64,000 nt of DNA, from NCBI RefSeq assembly GCF_030503675.1, contig NZ_CP129964.1, positions 3,038,001 through 3,102,000 on the forward strand. Direction: 5' to 3'. The position numbers were made by a program, and so were the translations under genes. Below, piece after piece: positions 41,730 through 50,072 of the stretch. Within the stretch, counting starts at the first letter, position 1, and every line of letters begins with the position of its first letter. Under the pieces are notes generated by a model. It worked only from the letters and a program-made list of their open reading frames with translations, had not been told where the DNA came from and did no database searches. The stretch is from Lutimonas zeaxanthinifaciens. Its GTDB lineage: Bacteria; Bacteroidota; Bacteroidia; Flavobacteriales; Flavobacteriaceae.

Positions 41730-41759
41730 TTTTTTTAATTAAACGGGTTTGAAATTAGC

Positions 41760-42404
41760 TTAAAGCTCACCTCCTTGAATGGCTTCATGCAGCGAAAATA
41801 TGGTCAGTTCACCTTCATTCCTCAAATAACTGCTTACCTCCTCAAATTGTGAACGTGAGCTGGCCCGGAATTTTTCCCTACGTTTTTTAAAGACAAGATT
41901 TGCCTTAAGAAACTTATTCATTGACTCATTATAGGCTGCAAGTGCTTCTTCATCAATCTCTTCAAATCCAACACAATCATAAAACAGATCTTCACGATGG
42001 TACATTTCCTTTTTCATGTCAGTTACCTCATATCTTATCGTATAGCCTCCCTCATCAATCCGTAGAGATACCCTGTTGCCAAAATCGGCTTCAAGCACCT
42101 CTGCCATTCCGGATCTTTTTGGATAAAGCTCCGTTCCAATATTTTTATAAAGTACGGGTGATACGCCATTTGCGCTCAAGGTGCCCTGGTTTTTATCAAG
42201 AACCTCAATTTTATAAGTTTCAGCGTTTTCTTCGGCCCCAAACCACTGCTCCGCCCTGGATAAAATCACCGAGGCTTCAAGATTGTCTTTATCGTATGTT
42301 TTTTCAATTGATCTCTCTGTTATTACACTCTGCTGGCCCAAACACGGGATTGAAAACAAGAGAGATAAATAAGTCAAGATCTGTATTGTTTTCATTTTGT
42401 TCAT
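41760..42404 (-). CDS. Secreted protein, possibly DUF4468-like
   Basis: 214 residues from the ATG at 42404; a longer frame to 42500 exists but the signal peptide (ILTYLSLLFSIPCLGQQS) starts only here. The pattern ASVILSRAEQWFGAEENAETYKI... resembles DUF4468, a domain of unknown function found in secreted Bacteroidota proteins; this match is from memory of the pattern and is weak. The C-terminal part is charged and helical (FKKRREKFRASSRSQFEEV). It probably shares an mRNA with the MscS channel. Confidence 0.65.
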   Translation of the reverse strand: MNKMKTIQILTYLSLLFSIPCLGQQSVITERSIEKTYDKDNLEASVILSRAEQWFGAEENAETYKIEVLDKNQGTLSANGVSPVLYKNIGTELYPKRSGMAEVLEADFGNRVSLRIDEGGYTIRYEVTDMKKEMYHREDLFYDCVGFEEIDEEALAAYNESMNKFLKANLVFKKRREKFRASSRSQFEEVSSYLRNEGELTIFSLHEAIQGGEL

Positions 42405-42539
42405 CTTGTTAATTTCGAAATTCGATCCACTGGATCTACCTTTTAAATTTCCCAATTTTAGGGCTTTCAAACTTGGGAAGGGGCAAAAAGTTGTAAACAA
42501 GTTATAAAAAACGAAATCAGAAGATATGGAAAGAATACT

Positions 42540-42920
42540 TTACTTAGAATTTTTGTACAAAAACAGAAGTGAAAAACCAGCAATTAACAAGCCAAGAAAC
42601 TCCCTTGTTCCCTCTATGTATGGCTTTTTGTACACCATTTCCCCAAATATTTCCGATTTTTCATCAGTCATGAGCCAGTCGTAAAAGAATCCTAAATGAA
42701 ATATCGCATAGAGCAGGAAAGCAGCAATTAAGAACTGATGAATCCATCTTGGGACCTTCATAAAATTTGATAAACCAAAAAGAACCGACACAGATCCGTA
42801 AATAAGCACCCAGATATAAGGGTCCGGATCATTAAGCTGCACATAGGCAAAGCTCGCAAATAAGAAAAATAAAATCCAATTGATCCATTTTATGAGTTTG
42901 GAGTTGGTATTTTTAGCCAT
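42540..42920 (-). CDS. TMEM220-family small membrane protein
   Basis: 126 residues with about four TM helices. The first helix is followed by YVQLNDPDPYIWVLIYG, the signature of the TMEM220 family (conserved from bacteria to animals, function unknown), and a C-terminal helix FLGLLIAGFSLLFLYKN closes the protein. No operon partner is clear; a 120-nt gap separates it from the next gene downstream. Confidence 0.85.
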   Translation of the reverse strand: MAKNTNSKLIKWINWILFFLFASFAYVQLNDPDPYIWVLIYGSVSVLFGLSNFMKVPRWIHQFLIAAFLLYAIFHLGFFYDWLMTDEKSEIFGEMVYKKPYIEGTREFLGLLIAGFSLLFLYKNSK

Positions 42921-42985
42921 AAATAAAATTTGTTAAATATCTCACGCTTTTTTCATCGCAGAGCTATTGCAAAATCATCTTCTTT

Positions 42986-43273
42986 TTAAGAAGCCTTTCC
43001 ACTACCTCCAAATAATATTCCGGCTCCAAGTACGAATCCAAAATCATACCATCCACCATTATTATTGACCGCATACAGGGCTACATTATCTAAAAAAAGA
43101 GAAGCCACAAAAGAAAAAGGAGCAATGATACCATGCCAGAGTCCGCCAAAAAACCCATAAGAATCAGCCTCAATGCACTCCTGGACGGGTAAAGCCTGAG
43201 CACAACTGGTTAGAAAAAACAAGGCAACTGCAAGTATTGGAATCAGTTTAAATCGAGAAATAAAATTTTTCAT
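42986..43273 (-). CDS. Small lipoprotein of unknown function
   Basis: 95 residues from the ATG at 43273, placing the lipobox FFLTSCAQ correctly behind the signal sequence (an in-frame start at 43306 is less likely). The mature part is short, aromatic and glycine-rich (YGFFGGLWHGIIAPFSFVAS, NNNGGWYDFGFVLGAGILFG), with two possible membrane-inserted stretches. I have no family name for it. It is divergent from the secreted protein at 43458. Confidence 0.65.
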   Translation of the reverse strand: MKNFISRFKLIPILAVALFFLTSCAQALPVQECIEADSYGFFGGLWHGIIAPFSFVASLFLDNVALYAVNNNGGWYDFGFVLGAGILFGGSGKAS

Positions 43274-43457
43274 GGTAAACAATATTTGATCCCTAAATTT
43301 AGTCAACCCTTTTTACAACATCACATTCAATTCCTGTTTTTTTATGCTTTGATAAGTAATTCACGGGTTTTGGACACTGTTATTACATTTTCGTCCTAAA
43401 TGATTTACGAATCATAAAACTAAGCTTTAATTTAAGCGTCTAACCCATAAACCCTTT

Positions 43458-43910
43458 ATGATGAAAATTTTAAAAACACTTTTACTGAGTAGCATATTTG
43501 TTTTAGTCATGTGCAATACTGGATATGCCCAGGATGAAATCAATTTGACCCTTCGATGTGATATTCAAGCGCTTCAAGATGGGACCGCTGCTTACCAGGC
43601 TTGCCGGTTCGTAGGTCAGGACCCTGATACTGATACAAGAGATCATACGGTATATGCCAATGTGGGAGATACGATTTTCTGGAGCGGAGAATCTACTGAC
43701 GGATCCGGTGCCATTGACATTCAGAAAATCAAATATGAAAGGGGAACAAATGTATTTGACAGAGATGAATTGGACGGGACAACCACTGTTACCGGAATCA
43801 TAAAAAGAAATACAAGTAATAAACCTGATTATAAATACACCATTTCCTTTAAAATTGATGGTACCGGGAAAATGTATTCCATAGATCCAAAACTTAAAGT
43901 TGGTGACTAA
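43458..43910 (+). CDS. Small secreted protein A of the cyclase locus
   Basis: 150 residues with a clear signal peptide (to TGYAQDE). The mature part is all-beta with two Cys (RCDIQALQ, QACRFVGQ) that could form a disulphide. It ends YTISFKIDGTGKMYSIDPKL. The protein at 46398 ends similarly (YSILLQIDGKDHPIDPVI) and sits in the same position before the second cyclase, so the two are probably distant paralogues. It is six nt upstream of the first cyclase. Its place suggests a periplasmic ligand or partner of the TPR sensor region; this is inference. Confidence 0.75.
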   Translation: MMKILKTLLLSSIFVLVMCNTGYAQDEINLTLRCDIQALQDGTAAYQACRFVGQDPDTDTRDHTVYANVGDTIFWSGESTDGSGAIDIQKIKYERGTNVFDRDELDGTTTVTGIIKRNTSNKPDYKYTISFKIDGTGKMYSIDPKLKVGD

Positions 43911-43916
43911 TTCTAA

Positions 43917-45803
43917 ATGAATCTATTTGAACCGTATTTTTCGATTTTAACTTCATTTAAGTTTAAAAGGAACGGGGCGCGAGAAAAAAGATATTTATTT
44001 GTCTTTATTCTCCTGCTTTTTTCCTTTGACTCATATGGTCAGAACAGAGTCAATATTGACAGCCTCGAGCAAGTTTACAAAGACAAGCAGGTTCCGAACT
44101 CAGAACTGTTAGAAGTGCTGAGAATGATCTCTTTCAGTCATCCTGACCCTGACAAAGCACTATTTTACAGCCAAGAACTAATTCAAAATGCTGAAAAGTC
44201 TGAAGCAACATACTACAAGTATCTTGGCTATCTGCTCAAAGGAAATGCTCTAAACGAAAAAGGTGATCTAAGTCAAGCCTTAAAAAGTTACTATGAATCA
44301 GCAAAAATAACGGAGAAAATCCGGCCATATAATGACTATTACATGGGAGATGTAAGTATTGCGATTGCCGGAGTTTATTCTTCCATGGGGGACCATTCCA
44401 ATTCGGTTCAATTCTACAAAAAAGCGATTTCAATACACAAAAAAAAAGACAGTCTTAAAAGTTTAGCCAAGGCGCTTGAAAATCTTGGCGATGAATACTT
44501 AAATGTTTCAAAACCTGATTCAGCCCTGATCATGTTTGAACAATCCGGTCCGGTATTTAAAAAGCTTGGATACCTACCCGGAATAGCCATGAACATTGGG
44601 AACAAAGGAGTAGCCTATATCTATTTAGGTGAAAACGAATTGGCTGAAGTTGAGATCAATCACGCCATGAATATGTTTGAAAAAATGGAGAATTATTATG
44701 CCATCTCCAATTTTTTAAATTATTTATCGGATCTGTATTCAAGTCAAGGAGAATTGGATCTCGCTCTAAAATATTCAAAAAGAAGCCTGGAAATTTCTGA
44801 AAAATACGGTTTAAAAGGAGAAATCAGCAAGGCGAATCTACAACTCTCCAATTTATATGAAAAGTCAGGAGACCCTGAAACTTCACTCTATTATTATAAA
44901 AACCACATAGCTTATAAAGACAGTGTGAATAATATTGCAGCTGTTCAGCAGATGGCAGATATAAGGACAGATTACGAGGTCTCTCAAAAACAGCTGGAAG
45001 TAGATTTACTACAGCAGAAACAAAGAATTCAAAGGATCGTTTTGTATTCAATTTTAGGAGCATTTATATTAATTGTTGCATTGGCCTTTGGGCTCTTTAG
45101 AAGAAATAAATTTATTGAAAAAACCAAATCCCTTATTGAGATCGAAAGAAACAGATCAGATAAGTTGTTACTCAATATTCTTCCGGAGCAAACCGCGCAA
45201 GAACTTAAAGAACATGGAAAAGTAAAAGCCAAAAAATTTGAATCGGTTACAGTTTTGTTTACTGATTTTAAAGGATTCACTGAATTATCTGAAGACCTAA
45301 GTCCAGAGGATTTGGTAAAGAGTGTAGACTACTACTATCAAAAATTTGATGAAATCATCAAAGAAAATAGCCTGGAAAAAATTAAAACCATCGGGGATTC
45401 TTATATGGCTGCAGCGGGACTTCCTTTTCCACAAAAGGATCATGCTAAAAAGCTTCTTTCGGCGGCCTTTGAAATAGACGCCTTTGTAAAAGAAACTAAA
45501 TTGAATGGACCGGAAGGCATCAAAAAGTTCGATATTAGAATAGGGCTCAACAGCGGACCCGTAGTAGCCGGAGTTGTTGGCAGTGACAAATTTGCCTATG
45601 ATATTTGGGGAGACACGGTCAACATTGCCTCAAGAATGGAATCCTCTTCCATTCCCGGTAAAATTAATATTTCAGAAAGTACCTACAGACTCGTAAAGGA
45701 TGATTTTGACTGCGAGTACAGAGGCGAAATTCAAGTCAAAAACAAGGGTAAACTGAAAATGTATTTCGTTATCGGACCAAAAAATAATATTCAATCGTTT
45801 TAA
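43917..45803 (+). CDS. Periplasmic-TPR, transmembrane, class III nucleotide cyclase A
   Basis: 628 residues: N-terminal signal/anchor (FVFILLLFSFDSYGQ), about six tetratricopeptide repeats (residues about 70-350), a coiled coil, one TM helix (about 372-395), a linker (LLLNILPEQTAQELKEHGKV) and a C-terminal class III cyclase domain. The cyclase has both metal-site segments (TVLFTDFKGFTE, KTIGDSYM), and YDIWGDTVNIASRM with Asn and Arg for catalysis. Lys in IKTIGD and Asp in YDIWG are the residues that favour adenine, so cAMP is the likely product. The TPR part should lie in the periplasm and the cyclase in the cytoplasm. Cyclase B at 46943 is a close paralogue. Confidence 0.92.
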   Translation: MNLFEPYFSILTSFKFKRNGAREKRYLFVFILLLFSFDSYGQNRVNIDSLEQVYKDKQVPNSELLEVLRMISFSHPDPDKALFYSQELIQNAEKSEATYYKYLGYLLKGNALNEKGDLSQALKSYYESAKITEKIRPYNDYYMGDVSIAIAGVYSSMGDHSNSVQFYKKAISIHKKKDSLKSLAKALENLGDEYLNVSKPDSALIMFEQSGPVFKKLGYLPGIAMNIGNKGVAYIYLGENELAEVEINHAMNMFEKMENYYAISNFLNYLSDLYSSQGELDLALKYSKRSLEISEKYGLKGEISKANLQLSNLYEKSGDPETSLYYYKNHIAYKDSVNNIAAVQQMADIRTDYEVSQKQLEVDLLQQKQRIQRIVLYSILGAFILIVALAFGLFRRNKFIEKTKSLIEIERNRSDKLLLNILPEQTAQELKEHGKVKAKKFESVTVLFTDFKGFTELSEDLSPEDLVKSVDYYYQKFDEIIKENSLEKIKTIGDSYMAAAGLPFPQKDHAKKLLSAAFEIDAFVKETKLNGPEGIKKFDIRIGLNSGPVVAGVVGSDKFAYDIWGDTVNIASRMESSSIPGKINISESTYRLVKDDFDCEYRGEIQVKNKGKLKMYFVIGPKNNIQSF

Positions 45804-45805
45804 TT

Positions 45806-45827
45806 AATTGATGCTCATCAATTTTTT
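45806..45827 (+). terminator. Probable terminator of cyclase A
   Basis: AATTGAT, loop GCTC, ATCAATT, then T up to 45827, starting three nt after the cyclase stop. The same bases also read as a perfect FNR box (TTGAT-N4-ATCAA), but position and T-run favour a terminator. Confidence 0.5.
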
Positions 45828-45897
45828 AATTGATTCAGATCATTTCAATTCTGATTATTAAATTTTAGTTTGCATCTCACGAAACAAATAAAATATT

Positions 45898-46236
45898 ATG
45901 TACACCGAAATACAATCCTATCGTATATTCATAGATTCCGGCTCTCATAAAATGAGAAGTTTTACAACCATTAATTTATATGACACTTCTGACAATGTTA
46001 TTGGTGTACTGCAATTTCATGAAAATGAGATTCAACCCATAGAGTCAAAAGATTTCGAGCATGTCCATTTACAATATCCAATGTCGAGGTTCCAACTTAT
46101 TGTAGATATTTTAAGAAACGAAAAACCGATCTATATCGGCTACTGGAAAAACCAATATGGCAAATATGGCCGGTTATGCACCGGAAAAGAGCCCGTTGGT
46201 GAAGGAGAAGTGGAAACCCCGTTAATTACACCTTAG
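45898..46236 (+). CDS. Conserved small cytoplasmic protein of unknown function
   Basis: 112 residues, no signal peptide, mixed alpha/beta (SYRIFIDSGSHKMRSFTTIN, VIGVLQFHENEI, FQLIVDILRNEKPIYIGYW) and a C-terminal turn-rich tail with CTGKEPVGEGE. The ILRNEKP and GKEPVGEGE segments recall short conserved hypothetical proteins found in many bacteria, but I cannot name a function. It lies between the two secreted-protein/cyclase units and may be an insertion between them or a third component. Confidence 0.75.
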   Translation: MYTEIQSYRIFIDSGSHKMRSFTTINLYDTSDNVIGVLQFHENEIQPIESKDFEHVHLQYPMSRFQLIVDILRNEKPIYIGYWKNQYGKYGRLCTGKEPVGEGEVETPLITP

Positions 46237-46291
46237 ATTGAAATCAAATAACTTTATGATTCTTTCTTCAAAATCATTCTTTGATAAAAAA

Positions 46292-46324
46292 TTGACACGT
46301 TTGGCATGTGTATAACTGTATTTG
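46292..46324 (+). promoter_or_regulatory. Weak candidate promoter of the second cyclase unit
   Basis: TTG (46292-46294), 22 nt, TGTATTTG (46317-46324), seven of eight matches to the -7 consensus. It would give a leader of about 65 nt before the ATG at 46398. Confidence 0.33.
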
Positions 46325-46397
46325 GTCCAAAATCAGTTGTTTATGCCTGTGTTCCGTATTAAATTAGTATTAACCAAAATAAATTAAAATCAAACCC

Positions 46398-46925
46398 ATG
46401 AAAAATTATTTACTCGTAGTATTCACATTTGCCATCTTAATTGGCTTTAATCAAGAGATAAAAAGCCAGGATTGTAATAATCCTGATCCTTCGGGTATGA
46501 ATACTACTATTTATTTAAAAATACAAGATAATGTCCCAGCCGAATTATCAGAAGACGATTCTATTTACAACTATATTGAGATTTGCGATAACCATAGTAC
46601 AAATGAAGCTAGTGGTCAAAATGGGATCACGAATTTTACCTCAGATGTTTATAAAAGTTCCTGGTTCTGGTTGAAAAAACGTTATAAAGTAAAATGGATA
46701 ATTATATACAATGGTGTTCTTGATATCAAGATAAAAGATATTACCCCGAAGAGCGTTTCTCCCTTTGAGTATTTAACAGCTAAAAAGAATTCAAATTCCG
46801 GTAAAATCCTCGATTTTAAGGTAAAAAGAAAAAAATATCCAGAAGGTAATACACCTTACAGCATACTACTGCAGATTGATGGAAAAGACCATCCAATCGA
46901 CCCTGTTATTAGATACCATCCATAA
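46398..46925 (+). CDS. Small secreted protein B of the cyclase locus
   Basis: 175 residues with a signal peptide (to EIKSQDC). Like secreted protein A it is beta-rich and ends in an IDG...IDP segment (ILLQIDGKDHPIDPVIRY). It also has two Cys in the N-terminal half (QDCNNPDP, YIEICDN). It is placed 17 nt before cyclase B, as protein A is placed before cyclase A. Overall identity between the two is low, so the relationship rests mainly on position and the C-terminal pattern. Confidence 0.72.
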   Translation: MKNYLLVVFTFAILIGFNQEIKSQDCNNPDPSGMNTTIYLKIQDNVPAELSEDDSIYNYIEICDNHSTNEASGQNGITNFTSDVYKSSWFWLKKRYKVKWIIIYNGVLDIKIKDITPKSVSPFEYLTAKKNSNSGKILDFKVKRKKYPEGNTPYSILLQIDGKDHPIDPVIRYHP

Positions 46926-46942
46926 AAGCCTAGAGATCATAA

Positions 46943-48820
46943 ATGTCACAGAAAAGAGGCATAATCAGAACCCATATATCATCTTTTAGCAAAAAGATGA
47001 TATATGGGTTTTTTATTTTTCTTAGTACATGTGTATTCGGTCAAGACCAAACACTAGCTGATAGTCTAGAAACAATTTATGTCACTGGTGATTTTGAAGA
47101 AGAAAAAAGGCTTGGTATACTAACAGATCTTACTATAAAGCATCCTGTTTCGGCGGCAAAAATTAAATATTCAAATGAACTTTTGGCCTTGGCGAAAGAG
47201 ATGGACTCAAGCCAATATTTATTTGTTGTCTATTTAGAAAAAGGAAATGCTTACAGTGCCTTAGGAGAATATCCAGAGGCCATTGAAAATTTTTTAAATG
47301 CCGGTGATATTGCCTTGCAGAGGGGAGACTCTACACAATTGGCTATGATGTATGGATCTGTGGCTAACATATATCTTCACATGGGAAATTATCAAACCTG
47401 TATTCCTTTTTATAAAAAAAGTATTGCCATTTTAAAAAATAATATGCAGCAAGAAAGAGATTCGATAAAGTTTGCAGTTTCGTTAGAGAATTTAGGATAC
47501 ACCTATTCAAAACTAAATAAACCAGATTCTGCATTAATCCTATTAAATAAATCTGGTGAACTTTTTAGAAAATTTAATGACACAATTCACTTGGCTTTTA
47601 ACCAGCTAAATAAGGGAGAGGTTTATACGCAGAAAAAAGAATATAAAAAAGCCGAAAAAAGCATCAACCTAGCTTTTCCGGTTATTGAAAAATACGGATA
47701 TTATGATGCTATGTGCCAAACATTAATCGACATCTCAGAAATTTATCTCGTTAAAAATGAAATGGAAAGAGCCTCCGAATCTGCTTATAAGAGCCTTGAA
47801 CAGGCCATGGAGCACAATCTGAAATCTGAAATAAGTCAAGCGAACCTGCAACTTTCCAAAATCTATGAGCAGACAGGAAACGATAAACAAGCAATGGTAT
47901 TTTATAAGAATCATATAATTTACCGAGACAGCGTTACCAACCTTTCCTCCGTTCAGGAAATTGCGAATATGCGCACCGATTTTGAGGTTGCCCAAAAGCA
48001 GACGGAAATCGATTTAAAACAGTCGGAAGTTGAGCTTTTAAACCAGCAAAAATCGAATTTGAGAATTCTGGCGTTTAGCATGATTGCGCTCTTGGGGTTG
48101 ACCGGCTTCTATTTTAGAAACATTCGCAGGGCAAAAAGAAGGTCCGATGACCTGCTTCTTAATATCCTGCCCAGTTCGACGGCTCAGGAACTGAAAGAAA
48201 ATGGCAAGGTAAAAGCCAAAAAGTTCGATGAGGTTACCGTAATGTTTACAGATTTTCAGGCCTTCACCAGATACTCTGAAAACCTGTCTCCCGAGGTTTT
48301 GGTAAAGTCAGTTGATTTTTTCTTTTCAAAATTTGATGAGATCATTGATAAATATGAACTCGAAAAAATTAAAACTATAGGAGACGCTTACATGTGCGCA
48401 GGCGGACTGACTCATGTATCTAAAGATGAGGTCATCAAAATCCTTCAAGCCGCATTCGAGATCAAAAAGTTTGTTGAAAAGATGAGACATTCCTCAGATG
48501 ACAATATCGCTCATTTCAATATCAGAATAGGTATTAATACAGGGCCCGTTGTAGCCGGTGTAGTAGGTACCAAAAAGTTTGCCTATGATATCTGGGGGGA
48601 TACGGTAAATATAGCATCCCGGATGGAATCAAATTCTGATGCGGGAAGAATCAATGTTTCAGAAAATACCTATCAGCTGATCCGGGATCATTTTGACTGC
48701 GAATATCGAGGTGAAATAGACGTTAAAAACAAGGGGATGATGAAAATGTATTTTGTCAATGGCGCAAAAAAAAATCCCCAAAATCCTGTCAAAGATAAAA
48801 GTTTCAAAGTTTTATGTTAA
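46943..48820 (+). CDS. Periplasmic-TPR, transmembrane, class III nucleotide cyclase B
   Basis: 625 residues with the same layout as cyclase A: signal/anchor (MIYGFFIFLSTCVFGQDQ), TPR repeats, TM helix (about LRILAFSMIALLGLTGFYF), linker LLLNILPSSTAQELKENGKV and a cyclase domain with TVMFTDFQAFT, KTIGDAYM and YDIWGDTVNIASRM; Lys and Asp again favour ATP. Two starts are possible: 46943, which puts 18 residues before the signal, or 46997, which gives a normal signal peptide. The second lies inside the right arm of a perfect 19-bp hairpin (46969-47010), so the hairpin could hide the start codon or end transcription. Confidence 0.92.
   Translation: MSQKRGIIRTHISSFSKKMIYGFFIFLSTCVFGQDQTLADSLETIYVTGDFEEEKRLGILTDLTIKHPVSAAKIKYSNELLALAKEMDSSQYLFVVYLEKGNAYSALGEYPEAIENFLNAGDIALQRGDSTQLAMMYGSVANIYLHMGNYQTCIPFYKKSIAILKNNMQQERDSIKFAVSLENLGYTYSKLNKPDSALILLNKSGELFRKFNDTIHLAFNQLNKGEVYTQKKEYKKAEKSINLAFPVIEKYGYYDAMCQTLIDISEIYLVKNEMERASESAYKSLEQAMEHNLKSEISQANLQLSKIYEQTGNDKQAMVFYKNHIIYRDSVTNLSSVQEIANMRTDFEVAQKQTEIDLKQSEVELLNQQKSNLRILAFSMIALLGLTGFYFRNIRRAKRRSDDLLLNILPSSTAQELKENGKVKAKKFDEVTVMFTDFQAFTRYSENLSPEVLVKSVDFFFSKFDEIIDKYELEKIKTIGDAYMCAGGLTHVSKDEVIKILQAAFEIKKFVEKMRHSSDDNIAHFNIRIGINTGPVVAGVVGTKKFAYDIWGDTVNIASRMESNSDAGRINVSENTYQLIRDHFDCEYRGEIDVKNKGMMKMYFVNGAKKNPQNPVKDKSFKVLC
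46968..47017 (+). promoter_or_regulatory. Long perfect hairpin with T-run at the start of cyclase B
   Basis: Arms of 19 nt at 46969-46987 and 46992-47010 around the loop AGCA, perfectly complementary, then TTTTTTATTTTT. This is the form of an intrinsic terminator, yet it lies within or just ahead of the cyclase B reading frame. The ATG at 46997 is in the right arm. Attenuation of cyclase B relative to the secreted protein, or thermosensor-like masking of the start, are both possible. Confidence 0.7.
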
Positions 48821-48853
48821 CTTTAGGAGCAATTACTGATTAAACTTTATGAG

Positions 48854-49360
48854 ATGAGACAGGATCCTAACAATTATTGGGAGCAACTCGAACGCCTTGA
48901 AAAACTGATTCGCGCCTCGGAATTAAAGGCGGGAATTATCTTTTCTTTCCACAGTCTTATCATTGGACTTTTTATTGACCGTATAGAACAGTTTCAGCCT
49001 GTCATTGAAACAAGTAAGGTATTTGTGGTACTTTCCTTTTTGTGGATTGGTTCCGTATTGGTATCCATTTATTATTGTTTCAAATGTTTCAAACCTCAGC
49101 TGGAATTGAAGTATGATAAGAATGTTTTTTTCTTTCGTGATGCTGTTTACGGGTTTGGAGATGCTAAAGAATACACCAAAAAACTTATGGAAGTATGTAA
49201 TAGTGAACATGAAATGTTTGAACAGTTAAGTCAGCAAATTCATATTGAAAGTAAAATTATTGACCAAAAGTTCATCTGCGTCCAAAAATCTATTAAGTTT
49301 TTTGGATTGAGCTTTATTTTCGTGATCATGGCCCTGGCTTTTTGGTTAGTTACCGTTTAA
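48854..49360 (+). CDS. DUF5706 (Pycsar effector-like) membrane protein
   Basis: 168 residues. An N-terminal helix (YWEQLERLEKLIRASELKAG) is followed by two TM helices (IIFSFHSLIIGLFI; SKVFVVLSFLWIGSVLVSIY), a cytoplasmic stretch of about 90 residues containing NVFFFRDAVYGFGDAKEY, and a last TM helix (FFGLSFIFVIMALAFWL). This order matches DUF5706/PycTM proteins, membrane effectors gated by cyclic nucleotides in Pycsar systems. It starts 33 nt after cyclase B and is followed by an HD-domain gene. In many Flavobacteriia an HD domain and DUF5706 are fused in one protein; here they are separate neighbours. Assignment is by pattern, not search. Confidence 0.72.
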   Translation: MRQDPNNYWEQLERLEKLIRASELKAGIIFSFHSLIIGLFIDRIEQFQPVIETSKVFVVLSFLWIGSVLVSIYYCFKCFKPQLELKYDKNVFFFRDAVYGFGDAKEYTKKLMEVCNSEHEMFEQLSQQIHIESKIIDQKFICVQKSIKFFGLSFIFVIMALAFWLVTV

Positions 49361-49375
49361 GAGAATTAAATTGCA

Positions 49376-49969
49376 ATGAAAGGATATTACAAGCTTCGAA
49401 AACACATTCTGGAAATCCTGGAAACCAAATTATCGAAGGATCTTCATTACCATGGGATTCATCACACCGTAGATGCTTTGGAGACCAGCGATAAATACTT
49501 AAGGCATATTAAGATCGCCCCAGAGGATGCCAAATTGTTGAGATTAGGTATATTATTTCATGACATCGGTTTTACGGAAACCACCGTGGATCATGAAAAA
49601 AAAGGTGCTGAAATAGCTCAAAAGATGTTAAAAGAATATGATTTTGATCAAAAATCTATCCATACCATTACCAATTTGATTCTTGCTACAGAAATTCCTC
49701 AGCATCCTCAGACTTTACTGGAACAGATTATATGCGATGTTGATCTTGATTATCTGGGGAGGTCTGATTTTTACAAGATTAGTGACTATCTTTTTGAAGA
49801 GCTTAAAATCTTAATAGGGCTAAAGGACAAAAATGAATGGAACAAAATTCAGATTCGTTTCCTGGAAAAACATCAATATCATACGGAGTTTGCCATTAAA
49901 AACAGGCAGCCTGAGAAAGAAAAAAGGATAGAAGAATTAAAAAATATGGTGGCAGAAAAAAATATTTGA
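49376..49969 (+). CDS. HD-domain phosphohydrolase
   Basis: 197 residues with a full HD motif set: His of HYHGIHHTVDAL, the HD pair in LFHDIGFTE, later His in TVDHEKKGAEIA and the distal Asp in ICDVDLDYLGR. The segment ILATEIPQHPQTLLEQIICD is like that of the HD domain fused to DUF5706 in other flavobacteria. HD proteins of this type act on phosphoesters including cyclic nucleotides, so it may degrade the signal made by the cyclases. It is 15 nt after the DUF5706 gene and last in the operon. Confidence 0.9.
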   Translation: MKGYYKLRKHILEILETKLSKDLHYHGIHHTVDALETSDKYLRHIKIAPEDAKLLRLGILFHDIGFTETTVDHEKKGAEIAQKMLKEYDFDQKSIHTITNLILATEIPQHPQTLLEQIICDVDLDYLGRSDFYKISDYLFEELKILIGLKDKNEWNKIQIRFLEKHQYHTEFAIKNRQPEKEKRIEELKNMVAEKNI

Positions 49970-50042
49970 CTTTTTATGTTAACCTTTCTCATTTTAGAAC
50001 ATAAAAGTTATACCCCCTCATATTTTGACTTAACGCTTGTTT

Positions 50043-50072
50043 AAAAACCTCTGTTTTATACAGGGGTTTTTT
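50043..50072. terminator. Bidirectional terminator between HD gene and propeller regulator
   Basis: AAAAACCTCTG, loop of seven, CAGGGGTTTTTT, with one G-U pair; T-runs on both strands. It covers the last codons of the minus-strand regulator. Confidence 0.78.

Noticed and set aside
45808-45821. Exact FNR-box consensus TTGAT-N4-ATCAA upstream of the gene at 45898
   Set aside because: It begins five nt after the cyclase A stop, is extended as a stem and followed by T at once, and no -7 element lies at the spacing seen in the hydrogenase locus; a terminator is the simpler reading.
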